Positions 25,549 to 34,192 are shown, numbered from the stretch's first letter. The stretch is 46,328 nucleotides of DNA from Campylobacter gracilis (GCF_018374135.1 NZ_JAHAFS010000018.1:1-46328); one strand, 5' to 3'. Notes: generated by a model from the letters alone, not told the origin. Program-made: numbers and translations.

Positions 25549-26250
25549 ATGTCAGAGAGAATTTTTGAAAGTCTAAAAGAGTTTTTGACGCAGCAGGGCG
25601 CGCGCTTCCGCGTCGTAGCTCACGAAAGCGCGGGCACCTCCGCCGAGGTCGCCAAAGCCCGCGGCACACAGCTAGGACAAGGCGCAAAGGCGCTGGTTTG
25701 CACGATCAAGGGCTTTAAGGACGGGCAAATTTCTTTTTCGCAAAATTTAAATTTAGCAAGCGTCTATGACGTGCAAAACCCCGACGCTTCCTGCATTGCA
25801 ACCGCTCAAGGCTGCGAAAACGGCGCCTGCGCTGAAAATTTAGCTTTAACCGCCGATCAAATCTGCGCCAACGTGCCGCAGCAGCTAAAGCTTCCTAGCG
25901 ACAAACCCGCGGGTAGAAACGGCAGGATCTACGTCCTAGCGGTCTTCGCGGCCGATCATAAAACCGATCTAAAGCGCTTGGCAGAGGGGCTCGGTGGCAC
26001 AAAAGCATCGCTCGTAAGCCCCGATGAAGTGGGCGATCTCACGGACTGCGTCATTGGCTCGGTACCGCCGTTTAGCTTCCACGACAAGCTGCTGCTAATC
26101 GCTGATCCGTCGCTATTCGGACGCTTTGATGAGATCGCCTTCAATGCGGGTCTGCTCGATCACTCGATCATTCTAAACGCGCAGGATTATGCGCGCATCG
26201 CAGCTCCGCGCATCGTTAGCTTCACCGAAGAGGCTACGGAAGGCGAATAG
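25549..26250 (+). CDS. YbaK/EbsC-type aminoacyl-tRNA deacylase with an insert
   Basis: Cytoplasmic protein of 233 residues of the YbaK/ProX superfamily, which hydrolyses mischarged tRNAs (Cys-tRNAPro and similar). Family features: EVAKARGTQLGQGAKALVCTIKG (27-54), then YVLAVFAADHKTDLKRLAEG and GSVPPFSFHDKLLLIADPSL, IILNAQDYARIAAPRIVSF. Compared with ordinary YbaK (about 160 residues) there is an insert of roughly 65 residues (56-126) with four cysteines (SCIATAQGCENGACAEN...QIC) between the first two strands. Whether the Cys group binds metal is unknown. It has its own promoter. Substrate tRNA is not predictable. AAGGAGAG precedes the ATG. Confidence 0.75.
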   Translation: MSERIFESLKEFLTQQGARFRVVAHESAGTSAEVAKARGTQLGQGAKALVCTIKGFKDGQISFSQNLNLASVYDVQNPDASCIATAQGCENGACAENLALTADQICANVPQQLKLPSDKPAGRNGRIYVLAVFAADHKTDLKRLAEGLGGTKASLVSPDEVGDLTDCVIGSVPPFSFHDKLLLIADPSLFGRFDEIAFNAGLLDHSIILNAQDYARIAAPRIVSFTEEATEGE

Positions 26251-26401
26251 TCGCGCATCGTCCGTTTCACGCAAGAACAAGAGAAATCGGATTAAATTAA
26301 CCCAAAAGCAAGGGCAGAAAAAGACAGCGCGAGAGTGGTTGTAAAAAGGGCGCTTTGATTTTTGATCTTTTTTCTTCATATTAAGGCTTTAAAATTTGCA
26401 G

Positions 26402-26407
26402 TATGAT
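26402..26407 (+). promoter_or_regulatory. -10 box (TATGAT) for the 26448 gene
   Basis: GCAGTATGATCAGG has TATGAT 40 nt before ATG 26448. Upstream is T-rich. Confidence 0.4.
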
Positions 26408-26447
26408 CAGGAGCAAAGAGGTTGCGATCGAAACAAGGGGGGATGCT

Positions 26448-27068
26448 ATGAAGCAGGTGTGGACATTTTTGCTGTGCCTACTTGCGCTATGCGGTATGGA
26501 AAATGCTGCGGCCAAGGGAGACGATGCGCCGCGACCGGAGATTTATCAGAGTATGAAAGATATTTACGACAATCTGCCGATCGCGCAACTGCCGATGCGC
26601 TATCCGGGAGAAATTTCGCCCTTAGCGGCTATCGATAAAAATTTACTAGATAAAAATGAGCTGTTTTCGTTCGCAAAGAAGAATTTTTTAATCGACAATC
26701 TAAGCGCGTATTGGGAGAGGATTAGGGAGATAAGGGCTTGTCGTTTGCCCGAAAAGAGCGCTAAAACAATTCTGCTAAGGCTTTATCTGAGGGATTTTCA
26801 AGATAGCAAGCACGGGCACGAATATGTTTTTATGTGCCTTTTAAACGACGCATTTCGTATAAGTGATTGTCGCGAAATTTACGCCGATTACGTGCACTGC
26901 GGTAAAAGCAAGCCGCCAATGCGCGCTAAGCAGGAGTTCGTCATCGACGCCGATTTACGTTGCACAGTAACAACGCACTACTATACTTTAGATGCCGGTA
27001 AGGAGCTGCTGCACAGAAATGTCTGCGTGCACGAAATACAAAACGGCGCGATCGTTACTAAGGATTAA
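26448..27068 (+). CDS. Hypothetical exported protein, 206 residues
   Basis: Start at ATG 26448, where AGGGGGG stands just before and MKQVWTFLLCLLALCGMENAAA gives a signal peptide; an ATG at 26403 would put a charged, non-signal stretch before it. The mature part has several cysteines (REIRACRLPEK, YVFMCLLNDAF, SDCREIYADYVHC, DLRCTV, RNVCVHE), which suggests disulfides in the periplasm. No family recognised. The promoter is TATGAT at 26402. The sequence VFMCLLNDAFRISDCREIYADY may be a helical core. Confidence 0.6.
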   Translation: MKQVWTFLLCLLALCGMENAAAKGDDAPRPEIYQSMKDIYDNLPIAQLPMRYPGEISPLAAIDKNLLDKNELFSFAKKNFLIDNLSAYWERIREIRACRLPEKSAKTILLRLYLRDFQDSKHGHEYVFMCLLNDAFRISDCREIYADYVHCGKSKPPMRAKQEFVIDADLRCTVTTHYYTLDAGKELLHRNVCVHEIQNGAIVTKD

Positions 27069-27457
27069 AATCCGAGGGGATTTTGTGAGATGATTTTAGC
27101 CGCAAATTTCATAAGCAGAGCCGCAAACCGAGCCCTGAATTCGTCATATTGATGAGACGCTGTCTCGAGCCGTGCCAAAACGGCTCGTAAATCTTTGGTG
27201 CATCACAGCATCCCACCAAGATGCGTCGCCTTGCGGAGCATTTTAACGACGGTGAGCGCTTTATTTAGTTTTGACTTTCTGCGACAAGCTAAATATCAAA
27301 TCTGAAATTCTTAGCAAGCCCCGAAAGCAACGAGGATAAAACATCCGAATTTTAAAATTTAAAAATCTTTAAAAAAGTGTGAGTTTAAAAAGAATTAATC
27401 GCGACGATATCACATCGCCGCGACTGAAGAAGGCATCATCGTGCCCGCAAAGGTGGC
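27069..27457. other. 389-bp spacer with a hairpin at 27167-27188
   Basis: No convincing gene. CGAGCCGT, loop GCCAAA, ACGGCTCG gives an 8-bp perfect stem about 100 nt past the upstream gene. ATG at about 27221 opens 15 codons only (MRRLAEHFNDGERFI). Confidence 0.5.
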
Positions 27458-27748
27458 TTATTTCATAGCGCCTTGTTGTTTCATCTGATCCATCATCTGC
27501 TTAAATATCTCTTTAGCTTGTTTGCAAGTGGCCTCTTGCTGCTCCTTAGGAAGTGCGCTGATCTGATCCATAGACTGCTTTTTTTGATCCTCATACATCT
27601 TGACCTGCTGCTCTTGACCCGCTTGTTTGTAGGTATCGACCATCTTATCAAGATCTGCGAAATACTCCTTGCAGCTATCTGAAAGATCTGCGGCGCTAAG
27701 ACTTAGCGCAAAGCCAAAACTAGCCAAAACTAAAAGTGATTTTTTCAT
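27458..27748 (-). CDS. Small periplasmic protein, DUF5339-like
   Basis: 96 residues: signal peptide (MKKSLLVLASFGFALSLSAA), then a charged helical protein with DLSDSCKEYFADLDKMVDTY and two cysteines (Cys26 and Cys75), KQMMDQMKQQG near the end. It resembles small exported proteins grouped as DUF5339, which occur in Campylobacter and Pasteurellaceae; function unknown. AGGAGAG precedes the ATG. An inverted repeat over the -10 box suggests regulation. Family call is from memory of the Cys/helix pattern, not a search. Confidence 0.65.
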   Translation of the reverse strand: MKKSLLVLASFGFALSLSAADLSDSCKEYFADLDKMVDTYKQAGQEQQVKMYEDQKKQSMDQISALPKEQQEATCKQAKEIFKQMMDQMKQQGAMK

Positions 27749-27770
27749 TTTTCTCTCCTTGTAAAAAATC

Positions 27771-27792
27771 AGCGAAAGTATATCATTTCGCT
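27771..27792 (-). promoter_or_regulatory. -10 box within an inverted repeat, upstream of the DUF5339-like gene
   Basis: On the minus strand TATACT (27777-27782) is a -10 candidate, 29 nt before the ATG. It is embedded in AGCGAAA-GTATATCA-TTTCGCT, a perfect 7-bp dyad with 8-bp spacing. The position fits an operator that would block RNA polymerase. Confidence 0.4.
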
Positions 27793-28003
27793 TAGTAAAT
27801 TTACCTTAAATTTTAATCAAATACGACCGTTTTTTTAAATTTATAGCGCTTTTGAAATTTTAAAATTTTACTCTCGTCGCGACGCTTACATTTTTTAAAA
27901 TTTAACTCGTCTTTAAATTCTAAATTTCGGCTCGCGGTTTCGCAACTATCGCCGACGATCTTTAAATTCCGACCTCGCCGCCTCTTAGAGCTGCAGCGCA
28001 AAA

Positions 28004-29293
28004 TCACTTCTCTTCAAATCTAATCTGCACCGATTTTTTGTGCGCGCCGAGCCCCTCGGCATCCGCTAGCGCCATGCACGCACCTCCGAGCTCGTCTATG
28101 GCGCGCTTATTTAGCGCTATGATCGAGCTTCGTTTGATGAAGTTATAAACCCCCAAAGGCGAGAAAAATCGCGCGCTTCCGCCGGTCGGCAGCGTGTGGT
28201 TAGGGCCTGCGAGGTAATCGCCCATCGCTTCGGGCGTGTAGTGACCCAAAAATATCGCGCCTGCGTGGCGTATGCGCGGAAGCAGCTCGTAGGCGTTCTC
28301 GGTCGCGATCTCGAGGTGCTCGACCGCAAGCTCATTCATCAGCTCCACGCACTCATTCATATCGCGCGTGATGATGATTGCGCCCTTGTTTTGTACGCTA
28401 GCGCGAGCGATCGGCTCGCGCGCGAGCGTAGGAAGCTCGCGCGCGATATGCTCTGCGACGGCGAGGGCGAATTTTTCATCGTCGCTTATCAAAAAGCTGC
28501 TTGCGATCTCGTCGTGCTCGGCCTGGCTGAGCAGATCCACGGCGATGTTGCGCGGATTTGCCGCGGCGTTTGCGATGATGCCCACTTCGCTAGGACCCGC
28601 GATCATATCGATATTCACGTCGCCAAACACGAGCTTTTTAGCGGTTGCGACGAAGATATTCCCGGGACCCGTGATGACATCGACCTTGCCGATCGTGCGC
28701 GTGCCGTATGCCATCGCCGCGATCGCGCTTGCGCCGCCCACCTTGTAGGCTTTTTTGATCCCCAGTACATGCATCGCCGCAAGCAGTAGCTCGTTTACGA
28801 CACCGCCCACGGCAGGGGTGCAGACGCTGATATCCTCCACGCCCGCGACGATTGCTGGGATCGCATTCATCAGAAGCGAGCTCGGATACGCCGCCTTGCC
28901 GCCCGGGATATACAGCCCCGCGCGATCTACCGGCGTGATCTTTTGCCCAAGCATCGCGCCGCTTGGATCGAAGCTAAACCAGCTTCTCTCAAGCTGCTTT
29001 TCGTGATAGGCGTAGATGCGCTCGTATGCGATCTGAAGCGCGTTTTTGAGCTCTGCAGTTAAGCCTTCATACGCGTGGCTCATCTGCTCGCGAGTGATAG
29101 CCAGATCGCCCTGCACGCGCCATCTATCAAATTTCTCGATCTGTTCGGCCAGCGCCTCATCGCCGCGCGTTCTGATCTCCTCGATGATGCCGCTTACGAC
29201 GGGCATTACCGATCTCATATCCGTCTCGCCGCGGCGCACCAGCCTTGCAAACTCCTCTTTGAAATTTGCGTCCGTACTTCTTAAAATTTTCAT
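28004..29293 (-). CDS. hisD: HisD, histidinol dehydrogenase
   Basis: Zinc enzyme for the last two steps of histidine synthesis (histidinol to histidine, NAD-dependent). 429 residues. Zinc ligands by position: Gln257 and His260 in LLSQAEHDEI, Asp359 in MGDYLAGPNH, His418 in LGAHKK. Catalytic Glu325 and His326 are in AVEHLEIATE. Also recognisable: GLYIPGGKAAYPSSLLMN and TGPGNIFVATAKKLVFG. The ATG has AAGGAG before it. No other his gene is present, so the pathway genes are dispersed. A 197-codon frame lies opposite but is a shadow. Confidence 0.96.
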   Translation of the reverse strand: MKILRSTDANFKEEFARLVRRGETDMRSVMPVVSGIIEEIRTRGDEALAEQIEKFDRWRVQGDLAITREQMSHAYEGLTAELKNALQIAYERIYAYHEKQLERSWFSFDPSGAMLGQKITPVDRAGLYIPGGKAAYPSSLLMNAIPAIVAGVEDISVCTPAVGGVVNELLLAAMHVLGIKKAYKVGGASAIAAMAYGTRTIGKVDVITGPGNIFVATAKKLVFGDVNIDMIAGPSEVGIIANAAANPRNIAVDLLSQAEHDEIASSFLISDDEKFALAVAEHIARELPTLAREPIARASVQNKGAIIITRDMNECVELMNELAVEHLEIATENAYELLPRIRHAGAIFLGHYTPEAMGDYLAGPNHTLPTGGSARFFSPLGVYNFIKRSSIIALNKRAIDELGGACMALADAEGLGAHKKSVQIRFEEK

Positions 29294-29450
29294 TTTCGCT
29301 CCTTGTAATGCTTGGAATTTTAACGCTTTTTGCTAAATTTCGCCTTTAAGCTTGTGACTGTATAAATTTAAAGACCCTTTGGGCCCGCCGATTTTCAAAA
29401 GATTAAGCGAAAATGAAATAAAATAGCCGAAATTTTAAACGGAGCGATGT

Positions 29451-30491
29451 ATGAAAAAGATATTTTTGGCGCTGATCGCCACGGCGGTTTTATCGCTAGC
29501 AGAAGCCGCGGCTTTGTCATCGACGGAACAAGAGGATCCCGGTATAAGCAAGTTGCGAAGCAAATGCGATAATAACAACACCTTAGCATGCGTAAATCTC
29601 GCCATGGCATACTATTCAGGGGATGGTGTGAAGCAGGATTATGAGAAAGCAAAAGAGCTAAATTCTAAAGCCTGTAATTTGGGCGATGGCTGGGGTTGCA
29701 CCACCTTAGGGGCGTCATACGAATACGGCAAGGGCGCAGAACAAGATTATAAAAAAGCGACCGAACTATATTCTAAGGCCTGCGACTTAAAAAATAGCAT
29801 AGCTTGCGGTAATCTGGGTGTTTTATACTACTCAGGCAAAGGAGTAAAGCAAGATTACAAAAAAGCAACCGAATTGCTTTCCAAAGCTTGCGATTTGCAA
29901 GAAGGTGACGGATGCTACAATCTCGGGCTTTTATATGCCTCGGGCGAAGGCGTAAAGCAGGATTATAAAAAAGCGAGCGAGCTATATTCTAAAGCTTGCG
30001 ATTTAAAACATGGCGAAAGCTGCCACAATCTTGGAATTTTATATGAAAAAGGGGAAGGCGTAAAACAAAGCTACCAAAAAGCGAATGAACTATACTCCAG
30101 AGCTTGTGAGTTAGAGCTTGCCCAAAGCTGCTATAATCTCGGGAATTCATATGAAAATGGTAGTGGCACAAAGCAAGACTACAAAAAAGCATATGAGTTA
30201 TATTCTAAGGCTTGCGATCTAGGATTAGTCAATGGGTGCTACAATATGGAAGTTCTATACTATTCGGGCGAGGGCGTAGAGCGAGATTCTAAAAAAGCAA
30301 ACGAGCTATTTTCGAAGGCTTGTCACTTGGAATTTGCCGACGGTTGCTATAATCTTGGGATTTCATATTTCTATGGTGAAGGCGTAAAACAGGATACAAA
30401 CACTGCAAAAAAATATTTAAATAAGGCTTGCGATTTAGGATCTCAAGTCGGTTGTGACGGATATAAAAAACTAAACGAGCTAGGCTTTTAA
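29451..30491 (+). CDS. Sel1-repeat, cysteine-rich secreted protein (Hcp-like)
   Basis: 346 residues with a signal peptide (MKKIFLALIATAVLSLAEAA). Eight near-identical 36-residue Sel1-like repeats follow, from about residue 44 to 334, each of the form C-x-N-L-G-x-x-Y-x-x-G-x-G-V-K-Q-D-Y-K-K-A and ending ELYSKACDL. Each repeat has a cysteine at its start and one in the KAC block, so the repeats are probably disulfide-stapled as in the Helicobacter cysteine-rich proteins (HcpA/HcpB), which are secreted and were proposed to have penicillin-binding activity. Ribosome site GGAG. It has no close neighbour functionally linked. Repeat number may vary between strains by recombination. Confidence 0.9.
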   Translation: MKKIFLALIATAVLSLAEAAALSSTEQEDPGISKLRSKCDNNNTLACVNLAMAYYSGDGVKQDYEKAKELNSKACNLGDGWGCTTLGASYEYGKGAEQDYKKATELYSKACDLKNSIACGNLGVLYYSGKGVKQDYKKATELLSKACDLQEGDGCYNLGLLYASGEGVKQDYKKASELYSKACDLKHGESCHNLGILYEKGEGVKQSYQKANELYSRACELELAQSCYNLGNSYENGSGTKQDYKKAYELYSKACDLGLVNGCYNMEVLYYSGEGVERDSKKANELFSKACHLEFADGCYNLGISYFYGEGVKQDTNTAKKYLNKACDLGSQVGCDGYKKLNELGF

Positions 30492-30813
30492 TTCATTTAA
30501 ATTTTAAGCCGCTCGCGAAGTCCGCTTAAATTTAAAGGCTTAAATTTAAAGGTCTAAATTTAAACCATATTATCCGCGCGGCAGCGCTAAAAGCGCGTCA
30601 AAATACGCGAGTCTAAATTTTAAACACATTCCGCCGCGTCAGATGCTGTGTAAACGCTGCGTAAAATTTAGTGAGCCGCCCCGTTCATAATATTTGCGCC
30701 AAAATAAAGAGATGCGTTCCGCCGCCGTTAAAATTTCAGATGAGCCGTTAATTCTTCAGGAATTTTAAAATTTTAAGCTCTCCTTTTTGCGGGTTAAAAT
30801 TTCGAGCGAGCCG
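30492..30813. other. 322-bp spacer with AT-rich repeats
   Basis: No gene seen. Repeats of CTTAAATTTAAAGGC type at 30520-30560 and AAATTTTAAAC/GTTAAAATTT variants throughout. Confidence 0.55.
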
Positions 30814-31836
30814 CTAATTTGTAGCGTTCGCGTCGAACTGCAAAAATTTCCTGATCTCCTCCATCGCCTCTTTGTTTGAAAGGGTAAATTTTATCTCGAT
30901 GCGGCGGCTGGCGTCCTTGTCCTCGACGCCTCTGCGCATCACGGGCTGCGTGTAGCTGCGACCGCTGGCGATGAGATATTTTTGCAGTCGCTCATCTTTA
31001 TTCCACGAGTTGATGAAATCCATCACCGCAAACGCCCTATTTTGCGACAGCTCAAGGTTGTACAAATACCCGCCGTCGCTGTCCGTGTGCCCTTCGATGA
31101 TGATCTGATCTAAATTTTCGCGAATTTCGTCGTTATTCAAAAGCGCGGCGAAATAGCTCTGCAGCGTCGAGCGGAGCGTCTCTTTGGCGCCCTCTTTCAG
31201 CTCGCTTGAGCCTTTGTCGAAAAGGATCGACGAGCTTAGCGCCATTGCGCCACTTTCGTTATCGATGCGGATCTTGCCGCCCAGCTTCTCCTTCAGATCG
31301 GCGATGATCTTGACCTTCATTCCGGTTAGGTTGCGGATGCGATTTTTCGTGACATTGAGGTCTTGTAAAATTTTATTAAAATCGCTCTCCTTCTTCGTGA
31401 GCTGATCGAGCAAAAAGGCGATTTTAAGCTCGTTTTGGCTGATCGTAGCGTTGGCATCGTCACGCGCTTTTTGCAGAAGCGAGTTGATGTCTAAATTCTC
31501 TTTTTTCAGCTTCTCCGCCATCTCGGTTAGGTCTTCGATCTGTATGAAATAGATGGAATTTTGCTTGCGAAGATCGGTATTTTCGATGTTTAGCTTCTCG
31601 AGCTGGTCGCTAAAAATTTTATTCAGCGCTTCAAGCTCGGCGCTTTTTTTCTCCTGGCTTTGAAGGCTTGCTAGCGCGCTTGAAATTTGGCTTTCTTTCT
31701 CTTGCAGGTTGCTTTGCGTGAGGAAGTATTTGACAATGATGCCGCCTACTAAAAGCACGAAAACAAAAAGCAGCCCCGCCATCAAATCGGCGTACGCAAT
31801 CCAAAAGGTCTCTTTTTCTTCGTTATTCGTTTTCAT
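30814..31836 (-). CDS. OmpA/MotB-like inner membrane protein
   Basis: 340 residues: one N-terminal membrane helix (FWIAYADLMAGLLFVFVLLV, residues 11-30) with Asp17, the position of the conserved proton-binding aspartate in MotB and ZorB; a long coiled coil (residues 40-170, rich in K/E/L); and a C-terminal OmpA peptidoglycan-binding domain with SSILFDKGSSELKEGA (about 202-217), IIIEGHTDSDG (245-255), LSQNRAFAVMDF and SRRIEIKF (310-317). It follows and overlaps the MotA-like gene by 14 nt, so they are co-translated. As in ZorB and MotB, such a protein anchors the ion channel to the cell wall. It lies in the fba-peb4 operon as in C. jejuni (Cj0599, as I recall). No flagellar genes adjoin it. 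Confidence 0.85.
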   Translation of the reverse strand: MKTNNEEKETFWIAYADLMAGLLFVFVLLVGGIIVKYFLTQSNLQEKESQISSALASLQSQEKKSAELEALNKIFSDQLEKLNIENTDLRKQNSIYFIQIEDLTEMAEKLKKENLDINSLLQKARDDANATISQNELKIAFLLDQLTKKESDFNKILQDLNVTKNRIRNLTGMKVKIIADLKEKLGGKIRIDNESGAMALSSSILFDKGSSELKEGAKETLRSTLQSYFAALLNNDEIRENLDQIIIEGHTDSDGGYLYNLELSQNRAFAVMDFINSWNKDERLQKYLIASGRSYTQPVMRRGVEDKDASRRIEIKFTLSNKEAMEEIRKFLQFDANATN

Positions 31837-33112
31837 CTAAAAGTGCTTTTTCATCGATGCTCGCAAGCGTTTTTCGAAGCTCTTCGATGATGCTTTCGTT
31901 GCTCGTTCGCGCAGTGTCCTCTCCAGCTAAAAGTGCCTTCAAATCCGCGCTTAGCCCCTTAAAGCTAGCGTCAATTTTAGCGGCGTAAGCATTATGCGAA
32001 CTTGAAATTTCGCCCGCAAACCCTCCCAAGGAAGCATTTAGGCTCTTGATTTGAGCGCTTAATGCACTCGTAACGTTAGCCAGCTCGCCTTGCCCGTCCG
32101 TTAAAGTCTTAGACTGATTTAGATACTGCGCGGAAATTCCGTTTTGAATTTCGATTAGGCTTGCAGACACGGACTTAAGCGCAGATAAAATTTGAGCGAA
32201 GCTCTTATCTAGCTCACCGTGAGCGAGATTTGTCCTTTGGATCATCTCTCCTGCTTTTTCAAGCTCTTCTTGTGTAATCGCCATACTTCGCTTCTCGGCT
32301 TCCATCACGCTTTCAAAAGCGCCGATTTTTTCATCGATTAGGCGGTTTAGCCTTTCAGTAAAATTCGTAGAGCTCATCATTGCAAATGAGCGCAAAATTT
32401 CAGAATTAGCGTTTAAAATTTCACTCAGATAGCCCTGTGTTATTTCGTCTTTGTTCCAGAAAAAATTTTTAGTGGAATTTTTGTATTTAATGAGCAGACG
32501 CTCATATTTGCTAATGCCTTTTTTCTCAAAATATATCCACCAAAGCGCTAAGAAAATTCCATAGATCGAGACGTAAAACGCCGTACCTACGCCGCCTAGA
32601 AGCTGCGCGATCTCAGTTTCGAGCCCATCGATATTGCTTGAGGAAAAGTGTGGCATCGAAATCGCAATCGAGATGAAAGTTCCTAAAATTCCAAGCATCG
32701 GAAAGACTGCCGACGCGACGGAAGCGTAGTTTTGATTACGCAGCGAATAGCCGTATTCGTCCACAAAAAGATCAAAGCTGGCATCTGATTTTTTCTTGCC
32801 GCCGATACTTAAGAGATTGGCGACGATGTAATTTTTCAGCTCACGCTTGAAATCATCGATATTATTTTGAAAATTTAAGCAGCCATATTCTGCATTATGA
32901 CGAGCTAAAATTAGTGCAATAATGAGCAAAACTGCAAGCATCAGGATCGAGTGCGTTTCTACCTTCAGCCCGATAAGCCCCAAATAGCCCAGCAAAAACA
33001 CCACAAAAACCGCGATAGGCAGAGCTGCAATCTTAAAAAAAACGCCCGCTAACGAGCGCTCCTTCGCCTCAGGTAGCGTGATATCGAGCACTTCGTTATT
33101 TGGGCGATCCAT
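31823..33112 (-). CDS. MotA/TolQ/ExbB-family channel protein
   Basis: 429 residues. Four membrane helices: about 25-48 (VFFKIAALPIAVFVVFLLGY), 54-70, 131-153 (SVASAVFPMLGILGTFISIAIS) and 172-194 (GGVGTAFYVSIYGIFLALWW). The LGTFISI and GxGTAFYVSIYG motifs are typical of the proton-channel core. A long cytoplasmic C-terminal region (200-429) is helical and Ser/Glu/Leu-rich (EEKRSMAITQEELEKAGE, SKTLTDGQGELANVTSAL), comparable to ZorA tails. It starts 2 nt after fba and overlaps the OmpA-like gene. Counterpart of Cj0598 in C. jejuni. Its role is unknown: MotA- or ExbB-like force generation, or envelope stability. Confidence 0.85.
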   Translation of the reverse strand: MDRPNNEVLDITLPEAKERSLAGVFFKIAALPIAVFVVFLLGYLGLIGLKVETHSILMLAVLLIIALILARHNAEYGCLNFQNNIDDFKRELKNYIVANLLSIGGKKKSDASFDLFVDEYGYSLRNQNYASVASAVFPMLGILGTFISIAISMPHFSSSNIDGLETEIAQLLGGVGTAFYVSIYGIFLALWWIYFEKKGISKYERLLIKYKNSTKNFFWNKDEITQGYLSEILNANSEILRSFAMMSSTNFTERLNRLIDEKIGAFESVMEAEKRSMAITQEELEKAGEMIQRTNLAHGELDKSFAQILSALKSVSASLIEIQNGISAQYLNQSKTLTDGQGELANVTSALSAQIKSLNASLGGFAGEISSSHNAYAAKIDASFKGLSADLKALLAGEDTARTSNESIIEELRKTLASIDEKALLDENE

Positions 33113-33113
33113 A

Positions 33114-34178
33114 TTAGTTCCTATTTAGGCAATTTAGATTGTCAAATGCGACCTGCAAGCGCGCCACCATACTCTGCTCGCCAGCTCTTAGCCACTTGCG
33201 AGGATCGTAGAATTTTTTATTCGGTTTATCCTCACCTTCCGGATTGCCGATTTGAGCTTGCAAATAGCCGCGATTTTTGCCCTCATAAGCGCGCACGCCG
33301 TCCCAAAACGCCCACTGCGTGTCGGTGTCGATATTCATCTTAACAACGCCGTAGCTTACGGCTGCCTTGATGTCGGAGGTCTCGCTTCCACTGCCGCCGT
33401 GAAAGACGAAATTTACGGGCTTTTCGGATTGTAGGTTAAATTTCTCGCGCACGAATTTTTGAGAATTTTTTAGAATTTCAGGTCGTAGCACGACGTTGCC
33501 CGGCTTATACACGCCGTGGACATTGCCGAAGCTCGCTGCAATGCTGAATCTATCGCTGATTTTGCCAAGTCGCTCGTAAGCAAGCGCGACATCTGCGGGC
33601 TGGGTGTAAAGCCGCGCGTTATCGACGCCGGTATTATCGACGCCGTCCTCTTCGCCGCCCGTGACGCCAAGCTCGATCTCAAGCGAAATTCCAAGATCGC
33701 TTAAAATTTCCAAATACTTCTCGCAGGTCGCTAAATTTAACTCCAAATCATCCTCGCTAAGATCGAGCATGTGCGAGCTAAACAGCGGCACGCCGTGAGC
33801 TTTTTTATTCGCGACGTTGGCCTTAATGAGCTCGTCAATCCACGGAAGCAGCTTCCTCGCGGCATGATCAGTATGCAAAATCACCGCAACGCCATAATGA
33901 GCTGCCAGAGCATGCACTTGACGTGCGCCTGCAATAGCGCCCAAAACTGCGGCATTAGGGCAAGTAGCGCCCGCATAAAACGCCGCGCCGCCGTTGCTAA
34001 ACTGAATTATTACGGGCGAATTTGCGATTTTAGCGCTTTCCAAGACGGCGTTTATGGAATTTGATCCCACTACGTTTACCGCAGGGATCGCAAAGCCCTG
34101 CTGCTTCGCATACGCATAGACCTTACTTACGTCATCGCCGCTTAAAACGCCCGGTTTTACTATATCTAAAACGCCCAT
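33114..34178 (-). CDS. fba: Fba, class II fructose-bisphosphate aldolase
   Basis: Zinc-dependent aldolase; in Campylobacter probably gluconeogenic. 354 residues. Zinc ligands and active site: VILHTDHAARKLLPW (His-x-Asp-His), ELGVTGGEEDGVDN, FGNVHGVYKPGN with a Zn-binding histidine, and VFHGGSGS. NIDTDTQWAFWDGVR is the phosphate/substrate loop. Start: GGAGCTAAAA ATG. It follows the peb4 gene by 14 nt and is followed by the MotA-like gene after 1 nt, so one operon is likely. Confidence 0.96.
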   Translation of the reverse strand: MGVLDIVKPGVLSGDDVSKVYAYAKQQGFAIPAVNVVGSNSINAVLESAKIANSPVIIQFSNGGAAFYAGATCPNAAVLGAIAGARQVHALAAHYGVAVILHTDHAARKLLPWIDELIKANVANKKAHGVPLFSSHMLDLSEDDLELNLATCEKYLEILSDLGISLEIELGVTGGEEDGVDNTGVDNARLYTQPADVALAYERLGKISDRFSIAASFGNVHGVYKPGNVVLRPEILKNSQKFVREKFNLQSEKPVNFVFHGGSGSETSDIKAAVSYGVVKMNIDTDTQWAFWDGVRAYEGKNRGYLQAQIGNPEGEDKPNKKFYDPRKWLRAGEQSMVARLQVAFDNLNCLNRN

Positions 34179-34192
34179 TTTTAGCTCCTATA

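Noticed and set aside
27813..28007. 64-codon frame overlapping the hisD stop
   Set aside because: GTG start, Lys/Arg-rich low-complexity translation from spacer repeats.
28196..28789. 197-codon frame opposite hisD
   Set aside because: It lies fully antisense to a clear hisD and its translation has no family features; a shadow of high-GC codons.
30814..33112. Complete Zorya defence system
   Set aside because: The MotA/OmpA pair resembles ZorA/ZorB, but no ZorC/D/E helicase or nuclease is adjacent and the operon is conserved metabolic context.
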